Assembly: GCF_008868125.1 (NCBI RefSeq)
Contig: NZ_WAAQ01000001.1
Coordinates: 806,001 to 870,000, forward strand
Source: Microbacterium maritypicum
Lineage (GTDB): Bacteria > Actinomycetota > Actinomycetes > Actinomycetales > Microbacteriaceae
Direction of reading: 5' to 3'
DNA: 64,000 nt
The number at the start of each line of letters is the position of its first letter. Positions within the stretch are counted from its first letter, which is position 1. The notes under the pieces are model-generated. The model saw only the letters and a program-made list of their open reading frames with translations. It ran no database searches and had not been told where the DNA came from. This document shows positions 1 to 8,180 of the stretch, one piece after another. The position numbers and the translations under genes are program-made.

Positions 1-28
1 CGACGACCAGGATGCGCGGAGCAGTCAT
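1..28 (-). CDS. 5' end of an unidentified gene leaving the window
   Basis: Only the first nine codons are present, reading M-T-A-P-R-I-L-V-V. A -10-like CATAAT lies six bases before the ATG (positions 35-40 on the reverse strand), which supports this start as a leaderless one. A hydrophobic strand directly after the start is usual in response regulators and also in ATP-grasp enzymes such as PurD, so the product cannot be named from this fragment. Confidence 0.5.
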
Positions 29-191
29 GTCCCCATTATGGTGACTCCGGCCATGTGGATGCTGACTATTGTGCGGAACGGCGTGGAGTCGCCCCCTTCG
101 AGCGAGCCGGGCGCGCGGCAAGTGGACGGCGGGAGCCGAGATCGTCCCACGGTCGGATGCGGCGCACAGCTGCGCACGGGAGGATCGAGGT

Positions 192-1223
192 ATGAGCTTG
201 AACGAGGACGCCACCCCCGCCCCCGGAAACACCGTCGCACAGGCCGGACTGCCCGGTGTCGAGCAGCTCGCCTACCACCGGCTGGCACGCCTGCGGCCGC
301 GGTATCGCTGGTGGCGCATGCTGCTGACCGGGCTCGTCGGCATCGCCCTCTACATCGCGATCCTGCTCATCGTGATCGTGCCGCTGGCCATCGTGTCGAT
401 GCTCGTCCCGGGGTGGGGCATCGATGCGCAGGTGCTCCTCACGACGTCGCAGTATTTCGACCTCGACCGCCCGTGGCTGCTCGTGGCGCTGGTGCTGCCG
501 CTGATCCTGATGATCCCCGCCCTGCTGCTGGCCTCGCGGATCGTCGAGGGACGCGGGGTCGGTCTGCTGTCGTCCGTCACCGGGCGTCTGCGGATGGGAT
601 GGCTCGGCAGGAGTCTGCTGTTGGCACTCGCGGTGTTCGTCGTCTACTTCGCCGTCGTGCTGGGGTGGTCGGCGCTCACCGGCGACGCGGTGACCGCCGA
701 CTTCTCGCACCCGGGGCTGTGGATCATGGTGCTGCTCGTGCTGTTGCTGATCCCCTTCCAGGCCGCGGCCGAGGAGTACGTGTTCCGCGGGTATCTGATG
801 CAGCTGGTCGGGGGATGGCTGCGTCATCCCGCCTTCGCCATCCTCCTGCCCGTGCCGCTGTTCGTGCTCGGCCACGGCTACGACATCTGGGGCGCGGCCA
901 GCGTGGGCATGTTCGCGATCGTCGCCGCCTGGCTGACCTGGCGCACGGGTGGACTCGAGGCGGCGATCTCGCTGCACATCGTCAACAACGTGCTCATCTT
1001 CCTGCTCGGATCCGTCACCTTGGTCGACGCCAACGCGACCTCGGGCACGGCTGTCGACCTTCTCGCGTCAGCGCTGGCCATGGTCGTCTACGCCCTGCTC
1101 GCCGACCGTTGGGCGGCGAGGCTCGGGATCGCACGCACGGCGCGGGCCGCATCGCCCACCGTGGGGGCGACCGGTACCCATCACCTCGGCCTCGCCCTGC
1201 AGGGACGTTCCGCCCGAGCGTGA
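192..1223 (+). CDS. CPBP family intramembrane metalloprotease
   Basis: A 343-residue membrane protein with about eight hydrophobic segments. It carries the CPBP/Abi (Rce1-like) signature: EEYVFR near residue 194 gives the paired glutamates and arginine, a histidine follows in FVLGH, and HIVNN near residue 262 gives the last metal-binding histidine and asparagine. The family cleaves or binds substrates within the membrane; bacterial members act in bacteriocin immunity or protein maturation, and the substrate here is unknown. I chose ATG 192 because GGAGG lies eight to twelve bases upstream; an in-frame start at 69 would add a non-hydrophobic, basic stretch. It is transcribed away from the partial gene at the window edge and converges with the XPB gene. 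Confidence 0.85.
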   Translation: MSLNEDATPAPGNTVAQAGLPGVEQLAYHRLARLRPRYRWWRMLLTGLVGIALYIAILLIVIVPLAIVSMLVPGWGIDAQVLLTTSQYFDLDRPWLLVALVLPLILMIPALLLASRIVEGRGVGLLSSVTGRLRMGWLGRSLLLALAVFVVYFAVVLGWSALTGDAVTADFSHPGLWIMVLLVLLLIPFQAAAEEYVFRGYLMQLVGGWLRHPAFAILLPVPLFVLGHGYDIWGAASVGMFAIVAAWLTWRTGGLEAAISLHIVNNVLIFLLGSVTLVDANATSGTAVDLLASALAMVVYALLADRWAARLGIARTARAASPTVGATGTHHLGLALQGRSARA

Positions 1224-1233
1224 TCTTCCGCGG

Positions 1234-2874
1234 TCAGGCGGCGATCGCGTCCGAGTCCATGATCGTGTAGCTGTATCCCTGCTCGGCCAGGAAACGCTGG
1301 CGGTTCTGGGCGTAGTCCTGATCGATCGTGTCGCGGGCGACGAGGGTGTAGAAGCTCGCGGTGTGCCCCGACTGCTTCGGGCGCAGCAGGCGACCCAGTC
1401 GCTGGGCCTCCTCCTGACGCGATCCGAAGGAGCCGGACACCTGGATCGCGACCGAGGCCTCAGGGAGGTCGATCGAGAAGTTCGCCACCTTGGAGACCAC
1501 GAGGAGCGAGATGTCGCCTTCGCGGAAGGCGCGGTAGAGCTCTTCGCGCTCGTCGATGGGGGTCGCGCCGGTGATCTGCGGCGCGTTCAGAGCCTCGGAC
1601 AGCGACTCGAGCTGATCGAGATACTGTCCGATCACGAGGATGCGCTCGCCCTCGTGCTTGGCGATGAGTTCACGCACCGCCTGGACCTTCGCCGGGGCGG
1701 AGGCCGCCAGGCGATAGCGTTCGTCGTCGGTCGCCGCGGCGTATTCGAGCCGGTCGCTCGGCGGCAGATCGACGCGCACCTCGTAGCACGCGGCGGGGGA
1801 GATGAAGCCCTGCGCCTCGATCTGCTTCCAGGGAGCGTCGAAGCGCTTGGGGCCGATCAGGCTGAAGACGTCGCCCTCGCGTCCGTCCTCGCGTACGAGG
1901 GTGGCGGTGAGGCCGATGCGTCGACGCGCCTGCAGGTCGGCGGTGAGCTTGAACACCGGAGCCGGCAGCAGGTGCACCTCGTCGTACACGATGAGGCCCC
2001 AGTCGAGGGCATCGAGCAGCGCCAGGTGCGCGTACTCGCCCTTACGCTTCGCAGTCAGGATCTGGTAGGTCGCGATCGTGACGGGCTTGACCTCTTTGGC
2101 CTGGCCCGAATACTCGCCGATCTCCTCGGGAGTGAGGCTGGTGCGCTTGAGCAACTCGTCGCGCCACTGGCGGGCCGAGACGGTGTTGGTGACGAGGATC
2201 AACGTGGTGGTCTTGGTCGCGGCCATCGCGCCGGCGCCCACGATCGTCTTGCCGGCGCCACAGGGGAGCACGACGACGCCGGAGCCGTCCTTCGAGAAAG
2301 CATCGACGGCATCCTGCTGGTAGGGGCGGATGTGCCAGCCGTCCTCGGCGAGGTCGATCTCGTGCGGTGTCCCCGGGGTGTACCCGGCGAGGTCTTCGGC
2401 GGGCCAGCCGATCTTCAGCAGCTCCTGCTTGATCTGCCCGCGAGCCCAGGCATCGACGACGAACGTCTCAGGCGTCGGGTGGCCGATGAGCAACGGCTGG
2501 ATGCGCTTGTTGTTCGCGACCTGCGCCAGCACGGCGGGATCGGTGGAGCGCAGGATCAGGGTCCCCTCGTCGTCGCGTTCGATGACCAGCCGCCCGTAGC
2601 GGTTCACCGTCTCGCGCAGGTCGACGGACACGGAAGGCGGCACGGGGAAGCGCGACCAGCGATCGAGCGTCTCGAGCATGTCTTCGGCGGTGTGCCCTGC
2701 GGCTCTGGCGTTCCACAGCCCCAGACGCGTGATCCGGTAGGTGTGGATGTGCTCGGGGGCGCGTTCCAGCTCGGCGAAGATCGCCAGCTCGTGGCGGGCG
2801 CTCTCGGCGTCGGCGTGGGCGACTTCGAGCAGCACGGTGCGATCGCTCTGGACGATCAGTGGGCCATCAGACAT
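1234..2874 (-). CDS. DNA repair helicase XPB (SF2 DEAD/DEAH family)
   Basis: A 546-residue superfamily 2 3'-5' DNA helicase of the bacterial XPB type. In order: an N-terminal damage-recognition-like region (about 1-180), a helicase domain with Walker A PCGAGKT near 204-210, the DEVH box near 297 and a TAT motif, then a second RecA domain ending in a QRLGR motif VI near residue 500. The mycobacterial homologue is an ATP-dependent DNA unwinding enzyme thought to act in repair. It is preceded on the same strand by the helicase-associated gene at 2912, its usual actinobacterial neighbour, with only 37 bases between them. A -10-like TAAACT at 2883-2888 would give a near-leaderless transcript of its own. 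Confidence 0.93.
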   Translation of the reverse strand: MSDGPLIVQSDRTVLLEVAHADAESARHELAIFAELERAPEHIHTYRITRLGLWNARAAGHTAEDMLETLDRWSRFPVPPSVSVDLRETVNRYGRLVIERDDEGTLILRSTDPAVLAQVANNKRIQPLLIGHPTPETFVVDAWARGQIKQELLKIGWPAEDLAGYTPGTPHEIDLAEDGWHIRPYQQDAVDAFSKDGSGVVVLPCGAGKTIVGAGAMAATKTTTLILVTNTVSARQWRDELLKRTSLTPEEIGEYSGQAKEVKPVTIATYQILTAKRKGEYAHLALLDALDWGLIVYDEVHLLPAPVFKLTADLQARRRIGLTATLVREDGREGDVFSLIGPKRFDAPWKQIEAQGFISPAACYEVRVDLPPSDRLEYAAATDDERYRLAASAPAKVQAVRELIAKHEGERILVIGQYLDQLESLSEALNAPQITGATPIDEREELYRAFREGDISLLVVSKVANFSIDLPEASVAIQVSGSFGSRQEEAQRLGRLLRPKQSGHTASFYTLVARDTIDQDYAQNRQRFLAEQGYSYTIMDSDAIAA

Positions 2875-2882
2875 AGCTCACC

Positions 2883-2888
2883 AGTTTA
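2883..2888 (-). promoter_or_regulatory. -10 element of a near-leaderless XPB transcript
   Basis: TAAACT on the minus strand, eight bases before the ATG at 2874, would start RNA one or two bases upstream of the start codon. No -35 was assigned. Confidence 0.4.
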
Positions 2889-2911
2889 GCGGTCGAGACA
2901 GGTGCAGGGCC

Positions 2912-4621
2912 CTACGGCGCGACGATCGTCGCCGTGAGGATGCTCGACACCGGGAGGGTCCGCTCCACGTCGGCCGCCCGGTCTCGTCCGCGGAGCCTGC
3001 CGCCGCCGATCCCTGTCGCTTCCAGGAGGAGTTCCCTGGTCGATCCGTCCGGCATCCCGACCGTGACCTGGAGGACGGACTTCGCGCGCACGGCAGCCTC
3101 GAGCTCACGGTCGAGCCACGCCGCATCGGCATCCGGTCCCTGATGCGAGCGCAACCGGGTGATGAGCGGCATCAGGTCGATCGAGTCCCCGGTCGATGCC
3201 GACGACGGGGGCGCCGGATGCCGCTCGCGGACGAGCAGGGCGCCGTCGGGGCCGACGAGCGTCGCCGGATATCGCGCATCGGTGAGCGCCCAGTACACCG
3301 TGTCCCGGCCGACGCGGGTGGTCAGGGCGTCGAGGTGCGCGGTGAGGGCGAGCGGGCGGAGGGACTGATCCACCGCCATCGCCTGGATGAGGTGCGAGTC
3401 GGAGCTCTCGATCCGCGTGCGGCCGGTCTCGTCATCGGTCGAGACGCGGACCAGTCCGTGTCGCTGGGCGGTCTGGGCGATCAGGTAGCTGAGGGGCTGA
3501 GGGAGACCCGTGAGGGAGACGGAGGAGAGGAAATCGAGGATCGACTGCTCGGTCTCGCCTGCGACGAACGCGTGCGCCACCGACTCGGAGGTGAAGCGGT
3601 AGGACGACGCCTGGGCTGCGGACTCCCGGGCCGCGATCGTGCGCAGTCGCACGTCGAGCGCCGGCTCCAGCGGACCCGGTGCGATCGCCGTCAGATCGTT
3701 CTGCAAGAAGATGCGGTCGACCTCGGTCGGCAGCAGGCGCACGAGAGCTTCCGGGTCGGCGGCATCCCCGCGACGCAGGCTCACGGCCCACTCGGGCTCG
3801 GTTCCGTCCTCGGCGATCAGACCGAGCAGCGAAGCCGCTTCCTGCAGGGTGCGCGAACGCTCGGCCCAGGCGGGATCCCACGGGTGTGCGAACGGCCATA
3901 CCTCGGGCGGGATCCATCCGCCGGTCTCGGAGCGGACTCCGCGTGGCAGCGCGTCGCGGAACGCGGTCGCAAGGACCGCCCATCGATCGGCAGCGGACGA
4001 GCGCAGCCAGTCCTCCGCCGACTGGCTCGATCGCAGCCGCCGGTCTGCGGAGACGGCGAGCCCGGACTGGAGGGCGATGGCGGCGAGGGTGTCGACGATC
4101 TCGGCGGGGACGCCGGCTTCGGTGAGCTGACGCTTCTCGCCGGCGCTGACGCCACCGCCCGTGAGCAGGGCGAACGGGCTCTCCCTCGCGATCATCAGAA
4201 GGTCGGCGAGCACGGCCACGGTCGTGAAGGCGCGCTCGGCCGCGTGCGCTGCGGCAGCCTCGGACGAGGCCGGTGCCGGTGCTTCGGCGGGCGGTCCGGA
4301 GGCGGTGCGCCCGGCGATCGCGGCGACCACCGGGGGATAGGGCGTGCCGTCGGGACGGAGCAGCGCGAGCGCTTTCAGTTGCTCCGTCTCGCGTCCGGCG
4401 TCCTGTCCGGCGGCGGCGGAGACCAGCGCGCTCGCCTCGGATGCCGTGAGCGTGGGGAGCACACGCGTCAGCGATGCCGGATCGAGCAGTGCCTCAGCGG
4501 CATCGAAGAAGTCCTGCCACGGCGCATCCGCTCGCACGCCCCGTGCGCGGAAGAGGTGGCGGAGGTCGTCATCGCTCGCTGCCGCCAGCCAATCCGCCAG
4601 CGGTCGCGCGTGAGTGCTCAT
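2912..4621 (-). CDS. helicase-associated domain protein (XPB partner)
   Basis: A 569-residue protein of the XPB/Ssl2-like helicase-associated family that sits next to XPB in many actinobacteria. No Walker A or DExH motif is visible, so it is not itself a helicase. The N-terminal part (MSTHARPLADWLAAASDDDL onward) is helical. A central winged-helix-like part contains RIFLQNDLTAIAPGPL, a strand pattern typical of the family. The role is unknown; neighbourhood suggests that it assists or regulates XPB. It lies upstream of XPB on the same strand with a 37-base gap, so co-transcription is likely. Confidence 0.8.
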   Translation of the reverse strand: MSTHARPLADWLAAASDDDLRHLFRARGVRADAPWQDFFDAAEALLDPASLTRVLPTLTASEASALVSAAAGQDAGRETEQLKALALLRPDGTPYPPVVAAIAGRTASGPPAEAPAPASSEAAAAHAAERAFTTVAVLADLLMIARESPFALLTGGGVSAGEKRQLTEAGVPAEIVDTLAAIALQSGLAVSADRRLRSSQSAEDWLRSSAADRWAVLATAFRDALPRGVRSETGGWIPPEVWPFAHPWDPAWAERSRTLQEAASLLGLIAEDGTEPEWAVSLRRGDAADPEALVRLLPTEVDRIFLQNDLTAIAPGPLEPALDVRLRTIAARESAAQASSYRFTSESVAHAFVAGETEQSILDFLSSVSLTGLPQPLSYLIAQTAQRHGLVRVSTDDETGRTRIESSDSHLIQAMAVDQSLRPLALTAHLDALTTRVGRDTVYWALTDARYPATLVGPDGALLVRERHPAPPSSASTGDSIDLMPLITRLRSHQGPDADAAWLDRELEAAVRAKSVLQVTVGMPDGSTRELLLEATGIGGGRLRGRDRAADVERTLPVSSILTATIVAP

Positions 4622-4631
4622 GGCCGATGCC

Positions 4632-4907
4632 TCAGGAACGCGAAGACGCGCGTCCCTTCCGGATGAAGCTCATCGTCAGGAGCGTGATGATCATGAGGAA
4701 GGCGACCGGCAGTCCCCAGTAGGGGATCGCGGCGACGACGGGCCAGATGCCCTCGCCAAACGCGGCCTGGTCCATCCCGAGCGCGGTGCCGATGATGATC
4801 GCGAAGAAGCACACCACGGACGCCGCGGCGATTCCGAGCGCGGTGAACGCCAGGATACGATCCAGCCGGCGGATGGGAACCTCCGGTTCGGAATTCTGCA
4901 TGCTCAT
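4632..4907 (-). CDS. small two-helix membrane protein, function unknown
   Basis: A 91-residue protein. Residues about 19-45 and 55-83 are hydrophobic and predict two membrane helices; the ends are polar, with a basic C-terminus (IRKGRASSRS). Homologues in Microbacteriaceae are often labelled as a multidrug ABC transporter ATPase, but no ATPase motif is present, so that label should not be used. A TAGGCT -10 box at 4915-4920 ends seven bases before the ATG, pointing to a leaderless transcript. The stop lies ten bases before the helicase-associated gene, so it may head an operon with that gene and XPB. Confidence 0.6.
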   Translation of the reverse strand: MSMQNSEPEVPIRRLDRILAFTALGIAAASVVCFFAIIIGTALGMDQAAFGEGIWPVVAAIPYWGLPVAFLMIITLLTMSFIRKGRASSRS

Positions 4908-4914
4908 CCGCCTC

Positions 4915-4920
4915 AGCCTA
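4915..4920 (-). promoter_or_regulatory. -10 element, leaderless start of the 4907 gene
   Basis: TAGGCT read on the minus strand, followed by seven bases and then the ATG at 4907. This places the transcription start at or one base before the start codon. Confidence 0.45.
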
Positions 4921-4960
4921 CTCGCACTGAGGCCTTCGGCTGCGCGAGCGCCACGACCGG

Positions 4961-4966
4961 TAGGCT
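4961..4966 (+). promoter_or_regulatory. -10 element of the cold-shock gene
   Basis: TAGGCT on the plus strand would start RNA near 4973, giving a leader of roughly 53 bases before the ATG at 5026. Cold-shock genes often carry a structured leader, and this one has short GC-rich inverted repeats around 4972-4989. Confidence 0.4.
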
Positions 4967-5025
4967 GGGGGCACGCGCACGAGCGCGTCCACTGTTCTGC
5001 ATATCGATCTCAGCGAGGTTCTCCC

Positions 5026-5406
5026 ATGCCCACCGGCAAGGTCAGGTTCTACGACGAAGACAAGGGTTTCGGCTTCATCGCCAGCGATGACGGCCAGGAC
5101 GTCTTCCTGCACGCCTCCGCGATGCCCACCGGCACCGCGGTGAAGGCCGGTGCACGCGTGGAGTTCGGCGTCGCCGACGGCAAGCGCGGACTCCAGGCGC
5201 TGTCCGTGCGTGTGCTCGAGGCACCGCCCAGCCTCTCGAAGGCCAAGCGCAAGCCTGCAGACGACATGGCCATCATCGTCGAGGATCTCGTGAAGCTCCT
5301 CGACGGCATCGGCGGGGATCTGCGCCGCGGGCGCTACCCCTCTTCCGGACAGGGCCGCAAGATCGCGGCCGTCCTGCGCAAGGTCGCTGATGACCTCGAC
5401 GCCTGA
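5026..5406 (+). CDS. cold-shock domain protein with C-terminal extension
   Basis: A 126-residue protein. Residues 1-65 form a cold-shock OB fold with both RNA-binding motifs visible: KGFGFIASD (RNP1) near 13-21 and VFLHASA (RNP2) near 27-33. Such proteins bind single-stranded RNA or DNA and melt structure. A typical CspA is about 67 residues; this one has about 60 more, helical and basic (SKAKRKPADD, then an amphipathic helix and RRGRYPSSGQGRK). ATG 5026 is chosen because MPTGKVRFYDE is the canonical CSD start; in-frame upstream ATGs give only low-complexity sequence. The last 17 bases overlap the start of the DUF3027 gene. Confidence 0.9.
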   Translation: MPTGKVRFYDEDKGFGFIASDDGQDVFLHASAMPTGTAVKAGARVEFGVADGKRGLQALSVRVLEAPPSLSKAKRKPADDMAIIVEDLVKLLDGIGGDLRRGRYPSSGQGRKIAAVLRKVADDLDA

Positions 5407-5968
5407 CGCCGACGCGCGTCTCATCGCCGCCCACGACCTCGCGCTGGCCGCGCTGGCCGAGATCACCCCGGCGTCCACTGTCGGCCCCGCCGCCGGATAC
5501 CTCGCCGAGGAAGACGGCTCGGTCTCGCTGCGCTTCCAGAACCGACTCCCCGGCTACCCGGGGTGGTTCTGGACCGTGACCGTCGCCCGCGTCGAGGGCG
5601 AGGAGCCTACGGTCCTCGAGATCGAACTCCTGCCCGGCGACGGCGCGCTGCTCGCGCCGGAGTGGGTCCCCTGGGCCGAGAGGCTGGCCGAGTACCGCGC
5701 CCATCAGGTCGAGCTCGCCGAGGCGGCCGCTGCTGCCGGCGGCGACGTGGCGATCGGCGACGATGCGTTGGCCGACGATGGTCTCGACGACGACGACCTC
5801 GATGACGACGACCTCGACGACGGCGAAGCGGACATCCTGCACGCCGGCGATCTGGACGGCGTGGACATCGACGAACTCGACGACGGCGCCGCCGAAGACG
5901 AAGAGTCGGAAGACGACGACGCCGACGCCCTCGATGAGGACGCCGGCGAGGTCGACGAGGAGGAGTGA
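5390..5968 (+). CDS. DUF3027 domain protein with acidic tail
   Basis: A 192-residue protein. Residues 1-115 match the actinobacterial DUF3027 family in character (SLRFQNRLPGYPGWFWTVTV, then LLPGDGALLAPEWVPWAERL). From about residue 120 the sequence becomes almost purely acidic, with tandem DDDDLDD-like units, an intrinsically disordered tail. The function is unknown. The gene starts inside the cold-shock gene (17-base overlap, different frame), which makes translational coupling likely. The acidic tail next to a basic RNA-binding protein suggests, as inference only, a charge-based contact between the two products. Confidence 0.8.
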   Translation: MTSTPDADARLIAAHDLALAALAEITPASTVGPAAGYLAEEDGSVSLRFQNRLPGYPGWFWTVTVARVEGEEPTVLEIELLPGDGALLAPEWVPWAERLAEYRAHQVELAEAAAAAGGDVAIGDDALADDGLDDDDLDDDDLDDGEADILHAGDLDGVDIDELDDGAAEDEESEDDDADALDEDAGEVDEEE

Positions 5969-5978
5969 CTCCAGGCGC

Positions 5979-7091
5979 TCAGGCGCCCAGGTTCTCCAGC
6001 ACGTACTCGATCGATCGGGTCAGCTGACGCACGTCATCCGGCTCGATCGAGACGAACGTGGCCACGCGCAGCTGGTTTCGCCCGAGCTTGCGATAGGGCT
6101 CCGTGTCGACGATCCCGTTCGCGCGGAGCGTCTTCGCGATCGCCGCGGCATCGATGCTGTCGTCGAAGTCGATCGTGGCGACCACGGGTGAGCGGTGTGC
6201 GGCTTCCGTGACGAACGGCGTCGCGACGGAGGAGGCCTCGGCCCAGTCGTACAGAACCGAAGACGACTCGGCGGTGCGCGCCGCCGCCCAGGCGAGGCCG
6301 CCGTTGTCGAGGATCCAGCGCAGCTGGCTGTCGAGCAGGTGCAGGGTCGTCAGTGCCGGGGTGTTCAACGTCTGGTTGAGCCGCGAGTTGTCGACCGCGT
6401 TCTTCAGGCTCAGGAACTCGGGGATGTAGCGACCCGACGCGGCGATGCGATCGATGCGCTCGATCGCGGCCGGCGAGACCGCGGCGAACCACAGGCCACC
6501 GTCGGAGCCGAGGTTCTTCTGCGGTGCGAAGTAGTACACGTCGGCCTGTGCGGCATCGAAGTCGATACCTCCCGCCGCGCTCGTGGCGTCGATGACGGTC
6601 AGTGCGCCATCGACGGCGATGCGCTGGATCGGTGCGGCGACGCCGGTCGAGGTCTCGTTGTGCGGCCAGGCGTACACGTCGACGCCTTCCACGACCTCGG
6701 CGACGGTCAGCGAGCCGGGCTCGGCCTTGCGCACGTCGGGTGCCTCGAGCCAAGGCGCGGCGGCGGAGGCGGCGAACTTGCCGCCGAACTCGCCGAACAC
6801 GAGGTTCTGGCTGCGGCGTTCGATGAGGCCGAAAGCTGCCGCGTCCCAGAACGCGGTCGATCCGCCGTTGCCGAGGATGATCTCGTATCCCTCGGGAATG
6901 CGGAACAGGGCGGCGAGCTGCTCGCGGACGCTGCCGACGAGGTTCTTCACCGGCGCCTGACGATGCGATGTCCCCAGGATCGTCGACCCCGAAGAGACCA
7001 GTGCCTCGAGCTGCGCAGGGCGCACTTTCGAGGGACCGCAGCCGAAGCGGCCGTCGATGGGCAGGAGGTCACGGGGAATCTCGATCGCCAT
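5979..7091 (-). CDS. serC: phosphoserine aminotransferase
   Basis: A 370-residue PLP enzyme that converts 3-phosphohydroxypyruvate and glutamate to phosphoserine and 2-oxoglutarate, the second step of serine synthesis. The N-terminus has the FGCGPSKVRPAQ motif. The PLP lysine lies in FAPQKNLGSDGG near residue 191, and the phosphate-binding stretch HRQAPVKNL is near 45. The length and the GPSK start match the actinobacterial/mycobacterial SerC type. The start at 7091 is supported by TAGAAT exactly six bases upstream, a leaderless arrangement. It is divergent from the DtxR-family regulator. Confidence 0.95.
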   Translation of the reverse strand: MAIEIPRDLLPIDGRFGCGPSKVRPAQLEALVSSGSTILGTSHRQAPVKNLVGSVREQLAALFRIPEGYEIILGNGGSTAFWDAAAFGLIERRSQNLVFGEFGGKFAASAAAPWLEAPDVRKAEPGSLTVAEVVEGVDVYAWPHNETSTGVAAPIQRIAVDGALTVIDATSAAGGIDFDAAQADVYYFAPQKNLGSDGGLWFAAVSPAAIERIDRIAASGRYIPEFLSLKNAVDNSRLNQTLNTPALTTLHLLDSQLRWILDNGGLAWAAARTAESSSVLYDWAEASSVATPFVTEAAHRSPVVATIDFDDSIDAAAIAKTLRANGIVDTEPYRKLGRNQLRVATFVSIEPDDVRQLTRSIEYVLENLGA

Positions 7092-7097
7092 GGGTCG

Positions 7098-7103
7098 ATT
7101 CTA
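7098..7103 (-). promoter_or_regulatory. -10 element of leaderless serC
   Basis: TAGAAT on the minus strand, then six bases, then ATG at 7091, so the predicted RNA start falls on the A of the start codon. Confidence 0.5.
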
Positions 7104-7157
7104 GGGGGCGCTCGACCTGTCGCAGGACCGCTCGAGAGTCCGATGTCCGCCGAGGAA

Positions 7158-7174
7158 TGTAGGCTTGCCTAAGA
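7158..7174 (+). promoter_or_regulatory. DtxR/IdeR-type operator over the regulator's own -10 box
   Basis: The sequence TAGGCTTGCCTA (7160-7171) is an inverted repeat that resembles the inner part of the DtxR/IdeR consensus (TAGGCTAACCTAA matches at 11 of 13 positions). Its left arm, TAGGCT, is also a good -10 box and would start RNA near 7172, just upstream of GGAGG and the ATG at 7193. A repressor bound here would block its own promoter. Confidence 0.55.
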
Positions 7175-7192
7175 ACCTCGGAGGGCCTGCAC

Positions 7193-7894
7193 ATGACCGA
7201 CCTGATCGACACCACGGAGATGTATCTCCGCACCATCCTCGAACTCGAGGAGGAGAACATCGTGCCGCTGCGCGCGCGCATCTCCGAACGTCTCGGCCAC
7301 TCCGGTCCGACCGTGTCGCAGACGGTCGGCCGCATGGAGCGCGACGGTCTCGTCATCGTCTCCGAGGACCGCACTCTCGAGCTCACAGACGCGGGGCGCA
7401 ACAAGGCCGTCAACGTCATGCGCAAGCATCGGCTCGCCGAGCGTCTGCTGTCCGACGTCATCGGACTCGACTGGGCGTTCGTGCATGAAGAGGCCTGCCG
7501 CTGGGAGCACGTCATGAGCGAGCAGGTCGAACGCCGCCTCGTCGAGCTGCTCGGACATCCCACCGAGTCGCCGTACGGCAATCCGATCCCCGGACTCGAC
7601 CAGCTCGGAGACGTTCCCGCGCGCACCTTCGACGAGGGCGTCATCGGACTCGTCCAGCGCCTGAACGCCGCGGGTGCACCCGTCGAGGGCACGGTCCGTC
7701 GTCTCGCCGAGCCGGCTCAGGTCGATCCCGAGCTGCTCGAGCAGTTGCGTGACGCAGGTGTCGTTCCCGGCGCCCACGGAGACTTCCGCTTCAGCGAGGG
7801 CTACGTGCTCATCCAGATGGACGGCAAAGACGAGGGGCTCGAGCTCCCGGTGGAGCTGGCATCGCACATCTTCCTGGTCGGCGAACCGGCCTGA
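7193..7894 (+). CDS. DtxR/IdeR family metal-dependent transcriptional regulator
   Basis: A 233-residue regulator built like IdeR/DtxR. It has an N-terminal winged helix (residues about 5-65, with the recognition helix around HSGPTVSQTVGRMERDG). The dimerisation and metal domain contains EEACRWEHVMSE near 100, holding the cysteine, glutamate and histidine of the regulatory site, together with Met10 in DTTEMYL. A C-terminal SH3/FeoA-like domain spans about 160-230. It probably represses iron-uptake genes when bound to Fe(II), or acts on manganese; IdeR-like length and all three domains favour iron. An operator-like palindrome overlaps its promoter. Confidence 0.9.
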   Translation: MTDLIDTTEMYLRTILELEEENIVPLRARISERLGHSGPTVSQTVGRMERDGLVIVSEDRTLELTDAGRNKAVNVMRKHRLAERLLSDVIGLDWAFVHEEACRWEHVMSEQVERRLVELLGHPTESPYGNPIPGLDQLGDVPARTFDEGVIGLVQRLNAAGAPVEGTVRRLAEPAQVDPELLEQLRDAGVVPGAHGDFRFSEGYVLIQMDGKDEGLELPVELASHIFLVGEPA

Positions 7895-7986
7895 TCCCGC
7901 GAGAAATCCGGGGCCGACGCCAACTCAGCGGCGGGGCGCCGGAGGCTTCTGCGGTGATTGTCAGATTCCCGGGGTGACATGATCGT

Positions 7987-8180
7987 TATCTTCCGGTAAC
8001 CTCGGACAGGTCGCCAGCGAAGAAGCCCGCTGGAGATGAACCCGCGAAGATTGCCTTCCAGGCTCGTCGTCTTCACGGCAGGAACGCACAAAGTACCCGA
8101 GCTACATTCGTGCCACGAGAGCAGAGTGCCGACGAGCCAGCGCTGACCCGAACAGCGCGAGGGCCCAGGAGGACCAAGTT
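7987..8180 (+). ncRNA. long structured 5' leader of the M23 peptidase gene (possible riboswitch)
   Basis: About 180 bases without a gene lie between a TATCTT -10-like box (7987-7992) and the TTG start. The RNA can fold: CCAGCG pairs with CGCTGG (loop AAGAAGCC, near 8015-8034), GAAGA pairs with TCTTC further on, and GCAC/GTGC flank a stretch containing ACCCGAGCTACATTCG. Actinobacterial cell-wall hydrolase genes are often controlled by c-di-AMP (ydaO-type) riboswitches. GAUGAACCC and the CCGAGCUAC segment are reminiscent of that class, but the conserved core is not clearly recognised, so only the presence of a structured leader is claimed. Confidence 0.4.
8167..8172 (+). promoter_or_regulatory. 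ribosome binding site that decides a TTG start
   Basis: A perfect AGGAGG followed by eight bases and then TTG at 8181. This strong site supports the rare start codon over the ATG at 8256. Confidence 0.7.

Noticed and set aside
949..2889. 646-codon open frame opposite XPB
   Set aside because: It mirrors the XPB gene on the other strand; high-GC codon use keeps the antisense frame open. The protein is low-complexity Arg/Gly/Asp-rich with no domain.
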